Shown: in pieces, positions 1-12,361 of the stretch | Position numbering within the stretch: position 1 is the stretch's first letter | Layout: each line of letters starts with the position of its first letter | Source: Liolophura sinensis | Taxonomy: Eukaryota; Mollusca; Polyplacophora; Chitonida; Chitonidae | Length of the DNA: 64,000 bases | Direction: 5' to 3' | Assembly: GCF_032854445.1 (NCBI RefSeq) | Contig: NC_088295.1 | Location: 5,892,501 to 5,956,500, forward strand | Made by a program: the position numbers and the translations under genes | Notes under the pieces: model-generated | The model's input: the letters and a program-made list of their open reading frames with translations, nothing else | Told to the model about the DNA's origin: nothing | Database searches by the model: none

Positions 1-178
1 CATACGAACATGTCCGTATGAATACGTTCTTTTCTGAAGGTGACAATATACAGAACTCACAAGCATGTCCCCACGAGCACGTTCTTATTTTGAAGGTGAC
101 AATAGGGCCTATACAGAACTCACAAACATATCCCTACGAACATGTTCTTATTCTGAAGATGACATCAGGGCCTACTCA
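1..178. repeat. Degenerate tandem repeat, ~56-62 bp unit, cut by window edge
   Basis: Three diverged copies start near positions 9, 65 and 127. Each has an ATGTCC/ATATCC start, an ACGTTCTT-like middle and a GAAGGTGACAATA-like end. The array runs off the left edge, so its full size is unknown. It passes directly into the 31 bp array that follows. Confidence 0.7.
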
Positions 179-1530
179 AGGCTCATACACCCATACTCTT
201 GCGGACTGAAAGCTCATACACCCATACTCTGTATAACTCAAGGCCCCTACACACAGACTGACCGACTCTAGGCTCATACACCCATACTTTGACAGACACA
301 AGGCTCAAACACCCATACTTTGACAGACACAAGGCTCAAACACCCATACTCTGGCCGACTCCAGGCTCATACACCCATACTCTTACGGACTGAAAGCTCA
401 TACACCCATACTCTGGATAACTCAAGGCCCCTACACACAGACTGACCGACACAAGGCTCATACACCCATACTGTGGCCGACTCAAGGCTCATACACCCAT
501 ACTTTGGATAACTCAAGGCCTCTACACACAGACTGACCAACGCAAAGCTCATACACCCATACTTCGACAGGCACAAGGCTCATACACCCATACACTGGCC
601 GACTCAAGGCTCATACAACCATACTCTGGCCGACACAAGGCGCATACACCCATACTCTGGCCGACTCAATGCTCATACACCTATACTCTGGCCGACTCAA
701 GGCTCATACAACCATACTCTGGTCGACACAAGCTCATTCATCCATACTCTGGCCGACACAAGGCCTATACATCCATACTCTGGCCGACACAATACTCATA
801 CACCCATACTCTGGCCGACACAAAGCTCATACACCTATACTCTGGCCGACACAATACTCATACACCCATACTTTGACAGACTCAAGGCCAATACACCCAT
901 ACTCTGGCCGACACAAGCTCATACATCCAAACTCTGGCCGACACAAGGCTCATACACCCATACTCTGGCCGACACAAGGCTCATATATCCATATTCTGGC
1001 CGACACAAGGCTCATACATCCATACTCTGGCCGACACAAGGCTCATACACCCAAACTCTGGCCGACACAAGGCTCATACACCCATACCGGTACTCTGGTC
1101 GCCACAAGGCTCATACACCCATACTCCGCTCGACACAAGACTACATCCAAACTCTGGCCGACACAAGGCTCATACATCCAAACTCTGGTCGACACAAGAC
1201 TACATCCAAATTCTGGCCGACACAAGGCTCATACACCCATACTCTGGCCGACTCAATGCTCATACACCCATACTCTGGTCGACACAAGGCTCATACAACC
1301 ATACTCTGGTCGACACAAGACTACACCCATACTCTGGCCGACACAAGGCTCATACACCCATACTCTGGACGACACAAGGCTCATACACCCATACTCTGGT
1401 CGACACAAGACTACATTCCTACTCTGGCCGACACAAGGCTATTACATGCATACTCTGACCGATAGAAAGCTCATACTCCAATATTTTGACCGACACAAGA
1501 CTCATACACCCGGACTTTGCTCATATAGGC
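179..1530. repeat. 31 bp minisatellite array
   Basis: Roughly 40 copies of a 31 bp unit built on CTCATACACCCATACTCTGG followed by CCGACACAAGG. Spacing of exactly 31 bp can be read between the TACTCTGG motifs at 961, 992 and 1023. The first ~450 bp hold more diverged variants (TTTGACAGAC, TGACCGAC) and the centre is more uniform. Because 31 is not a multiple of 3, the frame rotates between copies; long open frames here reflect the absence of stops in the unit, not coding function. Confidence 0.9.
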
Positions 1531-2785
1531 CTACCAACTTTCTATCCACCCTCTTGTGGGCTTGAATACCTGGATTTCCTTCTGAACAGTGTAACGTACA
1601 GTGTAATGTGCAGTGTAACGTACGCAATCCCATTACTTTTGTTTTATTAATTATCCATGCGTCTATCTTGCGATCATGAACTTGTGAACGCCTGATATCG
1701 ACAACAAAGCTAATATTTAATACGTTTACGTGGCTGTTGCTAATAACAATGTGTTCGGGTGCATGGTGACAGACAGATTAACACAATACCATGCAGGGTT
1801 CTTTCCCTTTATCGTAAATCTTCAGGCATTTGCTTTCACATCGATGACATGAGCAGTATGCTACATCTGTGTCAACTAACTACATCTATAGTAAGCCTCT
1901 ATTATAGTGATCAATTGTATACGAACCCTCACTATATCACTCCGCCTCCATATCGCTACTTACGTGTAGAATATTTTTTTGTTGCCCTGACAACCGGTAT
2001 TACGTTGGATTGCTGCAGAGAGGCTTTTATCATCATTGTACAGCTACTGGGATCAAATATATACAAAGTGGCAGTAACCGGTAGTGTCCTCACAAATCAA
2101 TGTCGAACAGGATTTCCACGAAGTCACCATCCCGGCCGTTGGAGAGCATTAAGGTGCACTATTAGCTTTCGTGAGGAGGGCAAACGTGTATGTTTTTGAT
2201 GAAGACGAGGGTGTTGGATGCCAGTTTCGGGGTTGGGAGTTGATGATTTACAACAGAATGAAACAATACAAACTCTCTGAAACAATGGCACAATGACGGC
2301 CCGTGTTCACTGTCCGAGAAATATTGACGCACATCATGCTAAAAGTTGTGTTCTCGGATCAATGTACCTTTAACAAATCGCTATAAATTATGGAGTCGAC
2401 AGCGTTGTCTTTCTGTTTGATTTGCATTTTTATAGCTGAATACTGTATGAATATGCAAATGGCATATGGAGAGTAAATATTTGTTATGTCGCCGAGTTAT
2501 TATCTGTTCACTAAGATATACGGCTAAACATGTCAGTTCTACCGACAGTAATGAGTCCATCTTAATTTGCCATTTCCCCATCACAATAGTTCTATACTTC
2601 CTCACACACAGATGTGTTACTAAGCGGTGTCATTAAGGAACGGGACAATTTTATCATTTTTTGTGTGTGTTGTTTTGTAAACAAACATATATTCGTTTAC
2701 TGTCTAAGTAAACTTGATTTTTAGTTGTGTGGAAATGGCAATTCATTTGCATTGAACGAAACTTCATGCACGACAGGGTGGGGCC
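1531..2785. other. Intergenic sequence, no feature recognised
   Basis: AT-rich unique sequence between two minisatellites. No ORF with recognisable protein content, no tRNA-like structure and no convincing splice-site chain was seen on either strand. Confidence 0.5.
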
Positions 2786-4180
2786 CTGTTGCATATTAGG
2801 AGGTTGTTGGTCTCCCCATCAGTACAGGAGATTGTTGGCCTCCTGATTCGTGCAGGAGGATGTTGGCCTCCTCTCCCTACAGGCGGTTGGCCTCCTCATC
2901 CGTATATGGGCATGTTGATCTCATCATCCATACAGAAGGTCGGTGGTCGCCTCGTCTGTGCATGGAGATGTTGGTCTCCTCACCCTACAGGAGGTCGTTG
3001 GTCTCCCCATTCGTGCATGGGAATGTTGGTCGCCTCATCCGTGCATGTGGATGTTGGACTCCTCATCCGTGCATGAAGATGTTGGTCTCCTCACCCTACA
3101 GGAGGTCGCTGGGCTCCTCATCTGTGCATGGAAATATTGGTCTCCTCATCCTTGCATGCAGATGTTGGTCTCCTCATCCGTGCATGGAGATGTTGGTCTC
3201 CTCACCCTAAAGGAGGTTGTTGGTCTCTGCATACGTACATGGAAATCTTGGCCGCCTCATCCGTACATAGGGATGTTGATCTCATCACCCGTACAGGAGG
3301 TCGATGGTCGCCACATCTGTGCGTGAAAATGTTGGTGTCCCCATCCGTGCATGCGGATGCTGGTCTCCTCATCCGTGCATGAGAATGTTGGCCTCCTCAC
3401 CCTACAGGATGTCGTTGATCTCCCCATTCGTGCATGGGAATTTTGGTCGCCTCATCTGTGCATGAAAAGTTGGTCGCATCATTCGTGCATTGGGATGTTT
3501 GTCTCCTCACCCCACAGGAGGTTATTAGTCTCCTCATCTGTGCATGGCGATGTTGTTCTGCTCACCTTACAGGAGGTCATTGGTCTCCTCATTCGTGCAT
3601 GGGGGTGTTGCTCTCCTCACCGTACAGGAGGTCGTTGGTCTCCTCATTTGTGCATGGAGATGTTGGTCTCCTCACCTTACAGGGGGTCGTTGGGCTCCTC
3701 ATTCGTGCATGGGGATGCTGGTCTCCTCACCCCACAGGAGGTCGTTGGTCTTCTCATCTGTGCATAGAGATCTTGGTCTTCTCATCCGTGCATGGGGATG
3801 TTGGGCTTCTCATCTGCGCATGTGGATGTTAGTCTTCTCACCCTACAAGAGGTCGTTGTTCTCTCATCATCGGTGCATGGCGATGTTGGTCTCCTCATCT
3901 ATGCATGGGGATGTTGGTCTCCTCATTCGTGCATGAGGTGTTGGTCTCCTCATCCGTGCATGGGGTGTTGGTCTCCTCATCCGTGCATGGGGGTGTTGGT
4001 CTCCTCATCCGTGCATGGGGTGTTGGTCTCCTCATCCGTGCATGAGGGTGTTGGTCTCCTCATCCGTGCATGGGGGGGGGTGTTGGTCGCCTCATCCGTG
4101 CATCCGTGCATGGGGATGTTGGTCTCCTCATCTATGCGTGGGGATGTTGGTCTCCAAATCCGTGCATGGGGATGTTGGTT
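2786..4180. repeat. ~28-30 bp minisatellite array with higher-order variants
   Basis: Tandem units alternate between two related modules: one with CCTACAGGAGGTCGTTGGTC and one with TCCGTGCATGGGGATGTTGG, each followed by TCCTCA. The 3' part (about 3900-4170) is homogenised to the GTGCATGGG module. The CTACAGGAGG module resembles the unit of the array at 4501-4942, which suggests common origin. It is not coding: frames stay open only because the unit lacks stops. Confidence 0.85.
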
Positions 4181-4500
4181 CGGTAGATTCGGTAGATCCA
4201 GGGTCAATCCTGGGTCATACCTAAGACCTTTAAAGAGGAAGTTGTAGCTTCCTCGGATGGCGATCAGCATGAAGGGGATAGTGCAATGACTTGTTGACCC
4301 ATATCAGTGTAATGGCTCGGGCGGGGCCACTTACTTGCCTTCGGTAAATCTTCTCAGTGAAGCAACACTAGATAAAAGAGCGGTGGAAATCTGTCCTGCA
4401 ATAAGGAGGCACATTACACGCACTCTAAGGGCTCCTTCGTCGTCATGTGACTGAAAAATTGTTCAGTATGACGTTAAACCCAATGCACTCACTCACTCTC
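4181..4500 (+). mobile_element. SINE copy 1 (tRNA-like head, CACT-rich tail)
   Basis: It starts with a GATCCAGGGTCAATCCTGGG B-box-like segment and continues through a shared core: CCTAAGAC, AGGAAGTTGTAGCTTCCTCG, AGCATGAAGGGGATAGTGCA, GGCTCGGGCGGGGC. It ends in GACGTTAAACCC then a CACTCACTC tail. The same core recurs at 7002, 20411 and 41393. The family is called from internal homology; its published name is not known to me. Confidence 0.8.
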
Positions 4501-4942
4501 CAGTACAGGCTGTTGTTTGCCTCTTATCCAGTACAGGCTGTCGTTTGCCTCTTATCCAGTACAGGAAGATGTTTGCCTCTTCTCCAGTACAGGAAGTTGT
4601 TTGCCCCTTCTCCAGTACAGGAGGTTGTTTGCCTCTTCTCCAGTACAGGCAGTTGTTTGCCTCTTACCAGTACAGGAGGTTGTTTGCCTCTTCTCCAGTA
4701 CAGGCAGTTGTTTGCCTTTTCTCCACTACAGGAAGTTGTTTGCCTCTTCTCCAGTACAGGAAGTCGTTTGCCTCTTCTCCAGTACAGGAAGTTGTTTGCC
4801 TCTTCTCCAGTACAGGCGGTTGTTTGCCTCTTATCCGGTACAGGAGGTTGTTTGCCTCTTCTCCAGTACAGGCGATCGTTTGCCTCTTATCCAGTACAGG
4901 AAGTTGTTTGCCTCTTCTCCAGTACAGGCGGTTGTTTGCTGA
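4501..4942. repeat. 28 bp minisatellite array
   Basis: About 16 copies of TTGTTTGCCTCTTCTCCAGT plus ACAGGAAG (28 bp), with AAG/CAG/AGG/CGG variation at the end of the unit. It begins directly at the tail of the preceding SINE. The ACAGGAGGTTG core matches a module of the array on the other side of the SINE. Confidence 0.85.
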
Positions 4943-5509
4943 GGCAGAGGAACAATAGTATCCCAGCCCCATAGGCGAAGATCTACGGGTCGCCAATCTC
5001 GCAGCAGCTCTGTGTGGCCTTTTCACTAGCCGGAGGCGCGTTTTAGGCGCTTTGTGGTATCTAATGTCCTGGTAGGAAGGTGGAATAAAAAGGCATTTCA
5101 GCGGCACGTCATATTTAGGGGGCCTTTAGACAGGGAAACTACCATCCCAGTCAAGTAAGCGAGGGTCCAGCAACTTGTGCAGATCTGCAATCACAATCGG
5201 AATTGTATGTACGGCACATCACAAATTTAGTTACAACATTGCAACAATACTGTAACAGTATTCATTAAAGCTGTTTCAGGTTTCATAAATTCATTTTGGC
5301 ATACGACAGCTAATCTATGCTTAACTGTTTGCTTGAGCCTCGTTTTTCAATGCCGACTTTATTTCCCCAATAAAAAAGTGCATCAGTGGATGACTCGAAA
5401 AGAGACTTAGGCTAACCCCCTCTGCAACCCTGTGCATATTTTTAATTCCCCGGCCATAATGTACGTATAATCTAATCGTAATCGGTATAAAACTTCTTGA
5501 ATTAATTTG

Positions 5510-5550
<41 letters not shown>

Positions 5551-6936
5551 CCACCTTTGCACTGGAGGTACATATACGCCTTCATAACAAACAATCCTTC
5601 GTCCCTTGCCCTGGGTACCTGCATGACAGAAGCGCCTTCTGAATTTTGGCCGTTGGGTTGTTTCCCTTACTGCATTCTTCAGCGTCTCTTGGCAGCTTAT
5701 ATCGCATTTATTTAGTTATTTGATAACACAGTCATGTTCATTGTAACATAGCTGGCTGCGTTAGATGCGAATGTCTCCATGAAACTGGAGCTATGACGGC
5801 CAGGTATGTTCCACAAAACTTTAGTTTGGTGCTTTGTTCTATGGTGAGTTCTTGTGGGTGGAGTTTTCTTGTCAGGCTGTTGTTGTTGTTCGGAAAAGAC
5901 CAGGGTCACATTAAAAACTTCATCGTACCTGTCCATTTTGTCTGTGAGACCCCAAATTTTCAACATCATGATCATGCTAAAGTACCAAACTAAAGTTGAC
6001 AGTTACTGAGCAGAATTAGCGTTGTCAGGTTCTTGTTCGCTGATTTCGTGATCGAAATTCGAGTCTAATTACGTGATCGATTATCGAGTCTAATTTGATG
6101 ACGTCGTATCACTATCAGCCTTTGTTAGTGCTCAGTAGTACAAAGTAAAAAAGCTCAATAACATAGGTTACAAACATATCCCATTTAAATCATAAAATCT
6201 ACACTCCTCTATCTTCGTTTGTACATCTTTAGGTCTGCATTACTACTCACTACTACACAGTAACAAAACTTAATAACAAGAGATAGTAATTAAGATATTC
6301 CATTTAAATCATAAAAAAATATGCTCTTCTATTTTCATTTATACATCGTAAGATGGCAAGTACATTGTTTTTGTAAGGGGTTTTTTCTTCCAGATGATAC
6401 TGTGGAATTCAGTGTTTTAAACAGGCCATATGTTGTGAACAATAAGTATCAAAGTAATAACTTTTCCAAAATGATCTCACTCTTTGCATTGACAACATAA
6501 CACAGTAGATTGATGGGTACGTCACTCAAATGATGTAAACATATATGTATGGATACTTCCTTTTGTGTTGATTTTTCTTCCATGTTTGCAGCAATCCCAG
6601 GAAGCGGCCCCACAATGTAGACAACGATGTTGATGACTGCCTGCCAATCTCCAAAAGAATTCATAGGTTACAAATAGAGTGAGATAAAGTATTCCCTCTT
6701 AAATGAATAAATTATAATAATGAAAGCAAGGAGTTCTGTTATACAAGCATGTTGTTTCTTAAGGCCAGTGACACTTGATGATAATCTGCAGTTAAATAAA
6801 CTGTTCTTAGGTGGATTGAGTCATTCAGTACACAAAGAAATAGATCATAAAGAAATTAAGGAAAGATCAAATAGGGAACATACCTGTGGCAGAATTTACT
6901 GATAGGAAAGGTGGTTTTGTGTTCTTCTGTTTTTAG
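4943..6936. other. Non-coding stretch before a partial gene
   Basis: AT-rich sequence with a TA dinucleotide tract near its middle. A GGCCAG|GTATGT donor-like motif occurs near 5800, but no matching coding exon could be built. Upstream exons of the gene ending at 7951 may lie here or outside the window; none was recognised. Confidence 0.4.
5511..5548. repeat. (TA)n microsatellite
   Basis: Uninterrupted TA dinucleotides for about 37 bp. Confidence 0.95.
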
Positions 6937-7951
6937 GCCTGAAGGCAGAAGCTCTACAGAGGAAGAATATCAGAACTTAGTAAGTGCTCTTTCAAAAACA
7001 TGGGTCGAGTCAAACCTAAGACTTTAAAAGAGGAAGTTGTAATTTCCTCGCTTGGCGTTCAGCATGAAGGGGATAGTGCAACGACTGGTTGACCCGTATC
7101 AGTTTAATGGCTCGGGCGGGGCGGCTTACTTACCTTTGGTAAGTTGTCTCAGTGAAGCAGCACTAGATATAAGAGTGGTGGAAATCCGCCCTGCAACAAG
7201 GAGACACATCACATACACCCGAAGGACACCTTCGTCGTCATATGACTGAAAAATTGTTCAGCAGGACGTTAAACCCCAAGCACTCACTCACTCACTCTGT
7301 CAAAAACATGGACTTGCCATACCCAGTCACAGCAGACATAATGTAAATATGAATGGCTGTGAATGTTCTGTTCAGCATTTGTCTGTATGCCACATGTCTG
7401 CATTTATGGGAGTTGCATATGTGTATCACATGATTGAAATGGACATTTACTTGACAGCTTAAAGTAATCAGTACCCAAATTCTGTATATACATACAGATC
7501 AGGTTTCAATTAAAGGTTTGGTTTGATTGCTTTCCAGATGCGTTCAGACAACTGTAATGATCAACACAGCCCAGAAGACCAGAATACATCACCCTGGGCT
7601 CATTTGTCTCAGAATCCATTGATAGGAACAGGGGATCTTCAGTCTGCTCAACCTTTTTCACTTCACGGAAACCAACCTATACAACGACAGAGTGTCCAGA
7701 ACAACCCAGCTTATGTGGCCAATCAGACTGCTGCAAATCATGTCCTCATTCATGATGAGTCTGCCAGTCAGGGGAGATTACTCCCCATCAGTGATCAGGA
7801 CATGGACAGATACAGCCCAGAGTTGCCAGAGGCAGATAATCCACATTATTTCCAAATCAACCGACTCTTGTACGAGGCCAATTCTTCCAGACTTCTGCGC
7901 AGTCGCAGCTCATGTAGGCTTATAAATAATCAGCACCTACACATGTCTTAG
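6937..7951 (+). CDS. Last two coding exons of an unrecognised gene (partial)
   Basis: Two exons can be read. The first is 6937-6979, after a CTGTTTTTAG acceptor and before a TTA|GTAAGT donor. The second is 7538-7951, after a TTGCTTTCCAG acceptor and ending in TAG. The join keeps frame (the first exon ends in phase 0) and gives about 151 residues. The first encodes an acidic stretch (PEGRSSTEEEYQNL). The second is polar, rich in Ser, Gln and Asn, then has an NPHYFQINRLLYEA segment and a basic RLLRSRSSCRL end. A SINE sits in the intron. No domain is recognised, and upstream exons with the real start were not found. It could also be a pseudogene fragment. It would be transcribed convergently with the F-box gene at 10971. 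Confidence 0.45.
7002..7297 (+). mobile_element. SINE copy 2, 5' truncated
   Basis: Matches the 4181 copy from CCTAAGACTTTAAAAGAGGA through the TGAAGGGGATAGTGCAACGA core to the GACGTTAAACCCCAAGCACT end and the CACTCACTCAC tail. Most of the tRNA-like head is missing. It lies in the intron between the two exons described above. Confidence 0.8.
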
Positions 7952-8670
7952 GCCATCAGTATTCTATAGGTATTCTTGGAATTGAAAATATTTATTGTGT
8001 GAAAGGGGAAAACGGTGTGAATGTATTCCAGACCGTACACGTCCAAGCACTTGTTGTGTTACTCTCGCCTGGAGGCTTTACTCACCCAGACACAAACACA
8101 CAAAATGTTGTATAAATAACATGAAGGTGAATACAGAATTCTGCTTCATGGCAACGTAAATTTATAACTACATGTTGCTAACATTCTAAATTTATGTGTG
8201 CTGTGAAGATCTTTCTGTTTTCAAACATACTATAATTGTCTTGCTGTCTGCCACAGGCAGGTGAAGTGCCTGGATGTACCCGGCCTTGAATTGCTTTGTT
8301 GGAAAATAGGAAGAAAAACATTGGTGATAAGAGAGATAATGGATGTTTTGAGTTTCTGTGAAAGTGGTCCTTTATTGTCTGATACGTGCCTCATAATTGT
8401 CTCTCACAGTTACAGGATTTTGCGTAATGTTGCTATGGTATCATGTTGTCCATCTTAACTTCCTAAACATGCATAAAACATCCCTGTGTTGTTATGTGAT
8501 ACAAGTACCAGTCGTTAACTTTTCAGTAAACATAAATGTTGCACAAAGAGTGGTAATCCATTTGACGTTGCTTAATTTTTTTTCTCAAGCTCTTTTCCAT
8601 TAACAGTTTGCAGGTAAGAGAAAAATTTGATTGGATGCGTTGTCTTTTTTTATTGTGAGGTACGAGTACT

Positions 8671-8741
8671 TGACATGTTGTGGGAGAGTACACTGACATG
8701 TTGTGGGAGAGTACACTGACATGTTGTGGGAGAGTACACTG
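8671..8741. repeat. 23-24 bp triplication
   Basis: Three nearly perfect copies of TGACATGTTGTGGGAGAGTA plus CAC. Confidence 0.9.
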
Positions 8742-10140
8742 AGCTCTTCACCTATCCTATTAAATATTGTTTGCTTGTGAGTGTAACAAGTGGTCTCCTT
8801 TCTTCGTGGGGACAGCATAATAGCAGTATCCTGCAAACAAAGTCATGGTGGGGTAACATTTCAAGGGTTAAAATAGCTGATATGAATGAAATGTTGATTA
8901 TGGGTATGTTTGATGATCTTGTAGTTATCGGCCGCATTTGATGATCAGATATCAAATATCGACATAATCAGCATTTGATTTCATACAACTGGCTGTCAGC
9001 CCATTGTGAGTCTTGTGACAGTGAGCATTCAGCCACATTCTTGTGTGGCCATATGTGCAGTCTGACTTGTGTTTTAGTCCACCAGACCTCCACCAGTATA
9101 GTGTGCATATTATGTGGGAAAGTTTGTCAGTAACCTGCAAAAGGTCAGTGGTTCACCCAGGCCATTCCAGTTTCCTCCACCTATAAAACTAACCACATCA
9201 TATAAGTGAAAAATTCCTGAGCATACAGTAAAACAATAAACTTAACCATGATAAATCCCTGTACATGTATACTGTGAAAGCTTTATGTAAGAGTAGGTGT
9301 GTGAAATGAGATTTGTTCATTGTGCTCCGCAAATATTAACTGTATTATTGGATTCTGTACTTAGCGGATCTCATCGCTGTTCAAAAACTGTTTCATCCTT
9401 TCACTTGGGTGACTGTTAATGGTGTACTGTTGATTCGCCTGTCTAAAAGCACTCAGATTTTCTGTGATGAAGTTACGACCAAACAAGACAATAAATTTGT
9501 TCATATCACAATGATTTTGTTGCTTTTTGTTATTCCACAGCTTAATTGAAAGCGTATAGCACTTCATGATGTTCACTACTTCACAGATTATGGGTAAAAA
9601 AAGTTATTTGCTAGTGAAATCCAATTTTCTGTATTTACCAAGAATAGCTCAAGTTATAATCTTTCACTAAGTATCATACCTGCACCTGTACTGTTAATAC
9701 AGTAAAAATCTCTCTAAAGTTTGAAGAAAAGCATGTAACCAGCTTTATAAGTTTTAGGAGCTTTATCACCAATTATGAAAAATGAGCAGGGGCACAGATG
9801 AGACTGACATTTTGTGAACATTAATTATTCGGGCAGTTCTAATTTCATTGCAAAACTAGGATTGGGTATGCACTCATGGTTTTTTTTTTTTGCCGAAAGT
9901 ATAATTTAGCCTCTTTAAACAGAAGCAAGAGTGAATATTGACAAACTGAAGTAGAAAAATGTAGAGCTGCCTCTATTTTCTCGAATCTAACATGGTTTAT
10001 CTTGGCAATGTGGACTTGATGATACACTCGTGTTTATACTTTAACAACTCTTGTATAGTCATTGTAAACCTTAAATTAGCTAGGAATACGTATAGTTGCT
10101 AGACTTACAAGTTTCTTGCACTTCCTACAGTCTTCATCCC

Positions 10141-10350
10141 GGTTCATCCCACCATAATTCTTGCATGTCTGGTCACCGTGGAACACGTAAAATATTCTTG
10201 AGTACCGTGTAAAACACCAATCAAATATATGAAAAAACTGAAATGTCTGTGCAATGAATTTTTTGGGGGGTTACTTACCACTAGCCATTGTGGGTCATTG
10301 AGTGTTGGAATGTTCTCGAGTATGGCGTGAAACACCACTCAAATAAATCC
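10141..10350 (-). mobile_element. Two partial copies of the dispersed GATTGGTG repeat
   Basis: Both are in reverse orientation. Diagnostic pieces are CCACCATAATTCTTGCATG, AAAATATTCTTGAGTACCGT and AAAACACCAATCAAATA, then a second CTCGAGTATGGCGTGAAACA and CCACTCAAATAAAT. They match the intact copies at 41190 and 51915. Confidence 0.65.
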
Positions 10351-10878
10351 GACAGGTATACATCAGGATACCCATGAAATATGCTAACTGCATAACACTG
10401 ACACAGCCATGCAGTAGATTTTTTGTAAACTGACGATAGCGGGGTTGCGAGTTCAAACTCTTTCATCGCTCAAGGTTCTGCACCATGTGACAGGCCAGAA
10501 ACGTTAGGTAACTAGTTTTGATTAAATGTACTGTAATATGGGAATCTGAAAAAAATTCACACAAGTTATATAGAGTAGATGACTGCTGGAGAAATAGAGA
10601 AGCTGTGCTATAGTGAACGTTCATAAAGGTGTGTCATTTGTGTGTGGCACATGGCGAGACAGTTGATTGGTAAATTAATGTCGACAAAAGTTGCGTAACA
10701 TTTCCCACATGTCACATGATACAGTAAAACTTATTTTACCTTTTGCAATAGGGGAATTTGCCCTCTAAACCCCATTATTTAAAGTCCCTGGTAAAAGAAG
10801 GCAATACTTTTTTTGTTTAATTACAGAGATACCTTATTAAATTACTAAACTTAGATATCAAGTATCTGTTTTTAAGAT

Positions 10879-10884
10879 TTTATT
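10879..10884 (-). terminator. Probable polyadenylation signal of the F-box gene
   Basis: TTTATT on the plus strand reads AATAAA on the minus strand, about 87 bp past the stop codon of the F-box/LRR gene. Confidence 0.6.
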
Positions 10885-10970
10885 GCTCAAATGTCACAAT
10901 GACAGTCTCACTCTGATACTCTACCACTGTGAATGCTCTTCATAGAGCCCGAGTATTTCATGGCTGAAAT

Positions 10971-12341
10971 CTAAAAGTCAAATTGATTCCATGAGGCTGC
11001 AAAAGTGTCACAGAGCTTCCAGTCCTGTCCCAGAAGCTCAGACACAGCTCTCTCCAGCTTGGTTTCAGAACTGCCAGTGTTTCTTAGCCAATCTACAAAC
11101 TCATCTGTCCAGTCTGGTCGGACTGGCCAATCAAACTCATAGGACACTTCTACTGTGGGCACCAACAGTGACTGAAGTTTACGTGCCTTTGCAATAAGCA
11201 AAAGTGATGTTGACGACAAAGGAAACCCATACTGTAGAGAATGCAACTGTTCACATTTTCTGACCAGGTCAACCAGTGCAAAGGGTAGGCGTTTATCTCC
11301 AGTCTCAAATGTTTCTATATATGAATTAGTGTACACAAAATGTTCTAATGTGTGTGCATAACTTTCCACAATATGATCAAGAACACCTTTGGTTACTATG
11401 TTAACTAAGTCATCCAAAACCAGACATCGCAGGGGCATGTGAGCTGGGAACGAGTCCTTGATAACCACGATGAACCGGAGGACCAAATCCACCCGGAGTG
11501 AGGGTCGGATGTGAACGGCCTTCAGCCAGAACTCTGCCTCCAACTGGCGACTGTCCTGCACATGAAGTTCCTCGTCCTGATATAGAGTCAGTTCCTCCAG
11601 CTTGTTGGAAATTGTCTTCAGCAGAATATCATTATTAATCTTGTCTCGTCTCACTGTCAGCTTCTTAAGGTTGACAAAGCCAGCGAGGATATCTAAATAG
11701 CCTTCATGCTCCATCAGTGAATTACTGTCCAGCTCTAATTCTGTCACCAACCCCTGCAGGTCACACTGTATTAATTTGATAATCACATTACTGGTGGGGG
11801 GCATTGTCCACTCAATGATAGGGCGCCCCAAACTAATTTCTCTTAGATGACTGCACACAGTTGCTATTGTACACACAGCTCTGACTGCACTCTGACTCCA
11901 CGTGTAGCCACACTCTTGCATAGTTAGAGGACATTTCTGACTTATCTTTAGTACCTGCAGAATTTTGCAGTTCTCTGCTATGGCCAGCAGGATTTTCACC
12001 CCCAGCCTGTTAATCTGATGGGCATAGTTAATTGATATAAATTTCATGTGTCTGCCATATCTTTTGATACACATCAGCAAACATGTCCTCATGTCCCTCA
12101 CAAAGTACACATTGGCCTCTGCCTCTGTTTGGTATAGTACAGCAGGCCATGCCCCGGCAGAATGAAGGTGGCCCTCCCAGGGTGGGATACTGGCTACAGC
12201 ATTCATCTTGTCTCTCCATGTCAGTAAAGACAACACCTTTGTGGCCACAACGGATGGGAAGTCACACACTGGCAAGGCGCAGACTGACATTACTGACTCG
12301 CTGAGCTTTTCACAATCTTCATGCCTCACATTCTTTGCCAT
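10971..12341 (-). CDS. F-box / leucine-rich-repeat-like protein, 456 aa, single coding exon
   Basis: Complete frame from ATG at 12341 (MAKNVRHEDC...) to TAG. Residues ~22-70 look like an F-box: LP..DFPSVVATKVLSLLTW, then WRDKMNAVASIPPWEGHLHS and an AWPAVLY end. The rest has irregular leucine-rich segments (LVTELELDSNSL, FVNLKKLTVRR, KLEELTLYQDEE, LHSLQYGFPLSS) typical of substrate-binding parts of F-box proteins. Such proteins recruit substrates to SKP1-CUL1 ubiquitin ligases; this role is known for the family and inferred here. Overall form resembles the FBXO33/FBXO39 group, but I cannot fix the orthologue. A 3' splice site (TTTCATTGTAG) ends just upstream at 12362, so there is at least one 5' UTR exon. 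The gene is divergent from ATP5MF. Confidence 0.75.
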   Translation of the reverse strand: MAKNVRHEDCEKLSESVMSVCALPVCDFPSVVATKVLSLLTWRDKMNAVASIPPWEGHLHSAGAWPAVLYQTEAEANVYFVRDMRTCLLMCIKRYGRHMKFISINYAHQINRLGVKILLAIAENCKILQVLKISQKCPLTMQECGYTWSQSAVRAVCTIATVCSHLREISLGRPIIEWTMPPTSNVIIKLIQCDLQGLVTELELDSNSLMEHEGYLDILAGFVNLKKLTVRRDKINNDILLKTISNKLEELTLYQDEELHVQDSRQLEAEFWLKAVHIRPSLRVDLVLRFIVVIKDSFPAHMPLRCLVLDDLVNIVTKGVLDHIVESYAHTLEHFVYTNSYIETFETGDKRLPFALVDLVRKCEQLHSLQYGFPLSSTSLLLIAKARKLQSLLVPTVEVSYEFDWPVRPDWTDEFVDWLRNTGSSETKLERAVSELLGQDWKLCDTFAASWNQFDF

Positions 12342-12361
12342 CACACCAACACAAAGATAGT

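Larger units (their letters stand above)
7952..10878. other. Intergenic sequence between convergent genes
   Basis: No supported coding sequence. An acceptor-like TCTGCCACAG|GCAGGTGAAG near 8255 could belong to a 3' UTR exon. Degenerate pieces of the GATTGGTG repeat occur near 9150-9240 and 10141-10350. The rest is AT-rich unique sequence. Confidence 0.4.

Noticed and set aside
669-1565. Open frame of ~298 codons with HPYSGRHK repeats
   Set aside because: Produced by the 31 bp minisatellite unit, which has no stops in several frames. There is no non-repeat coding sequence.
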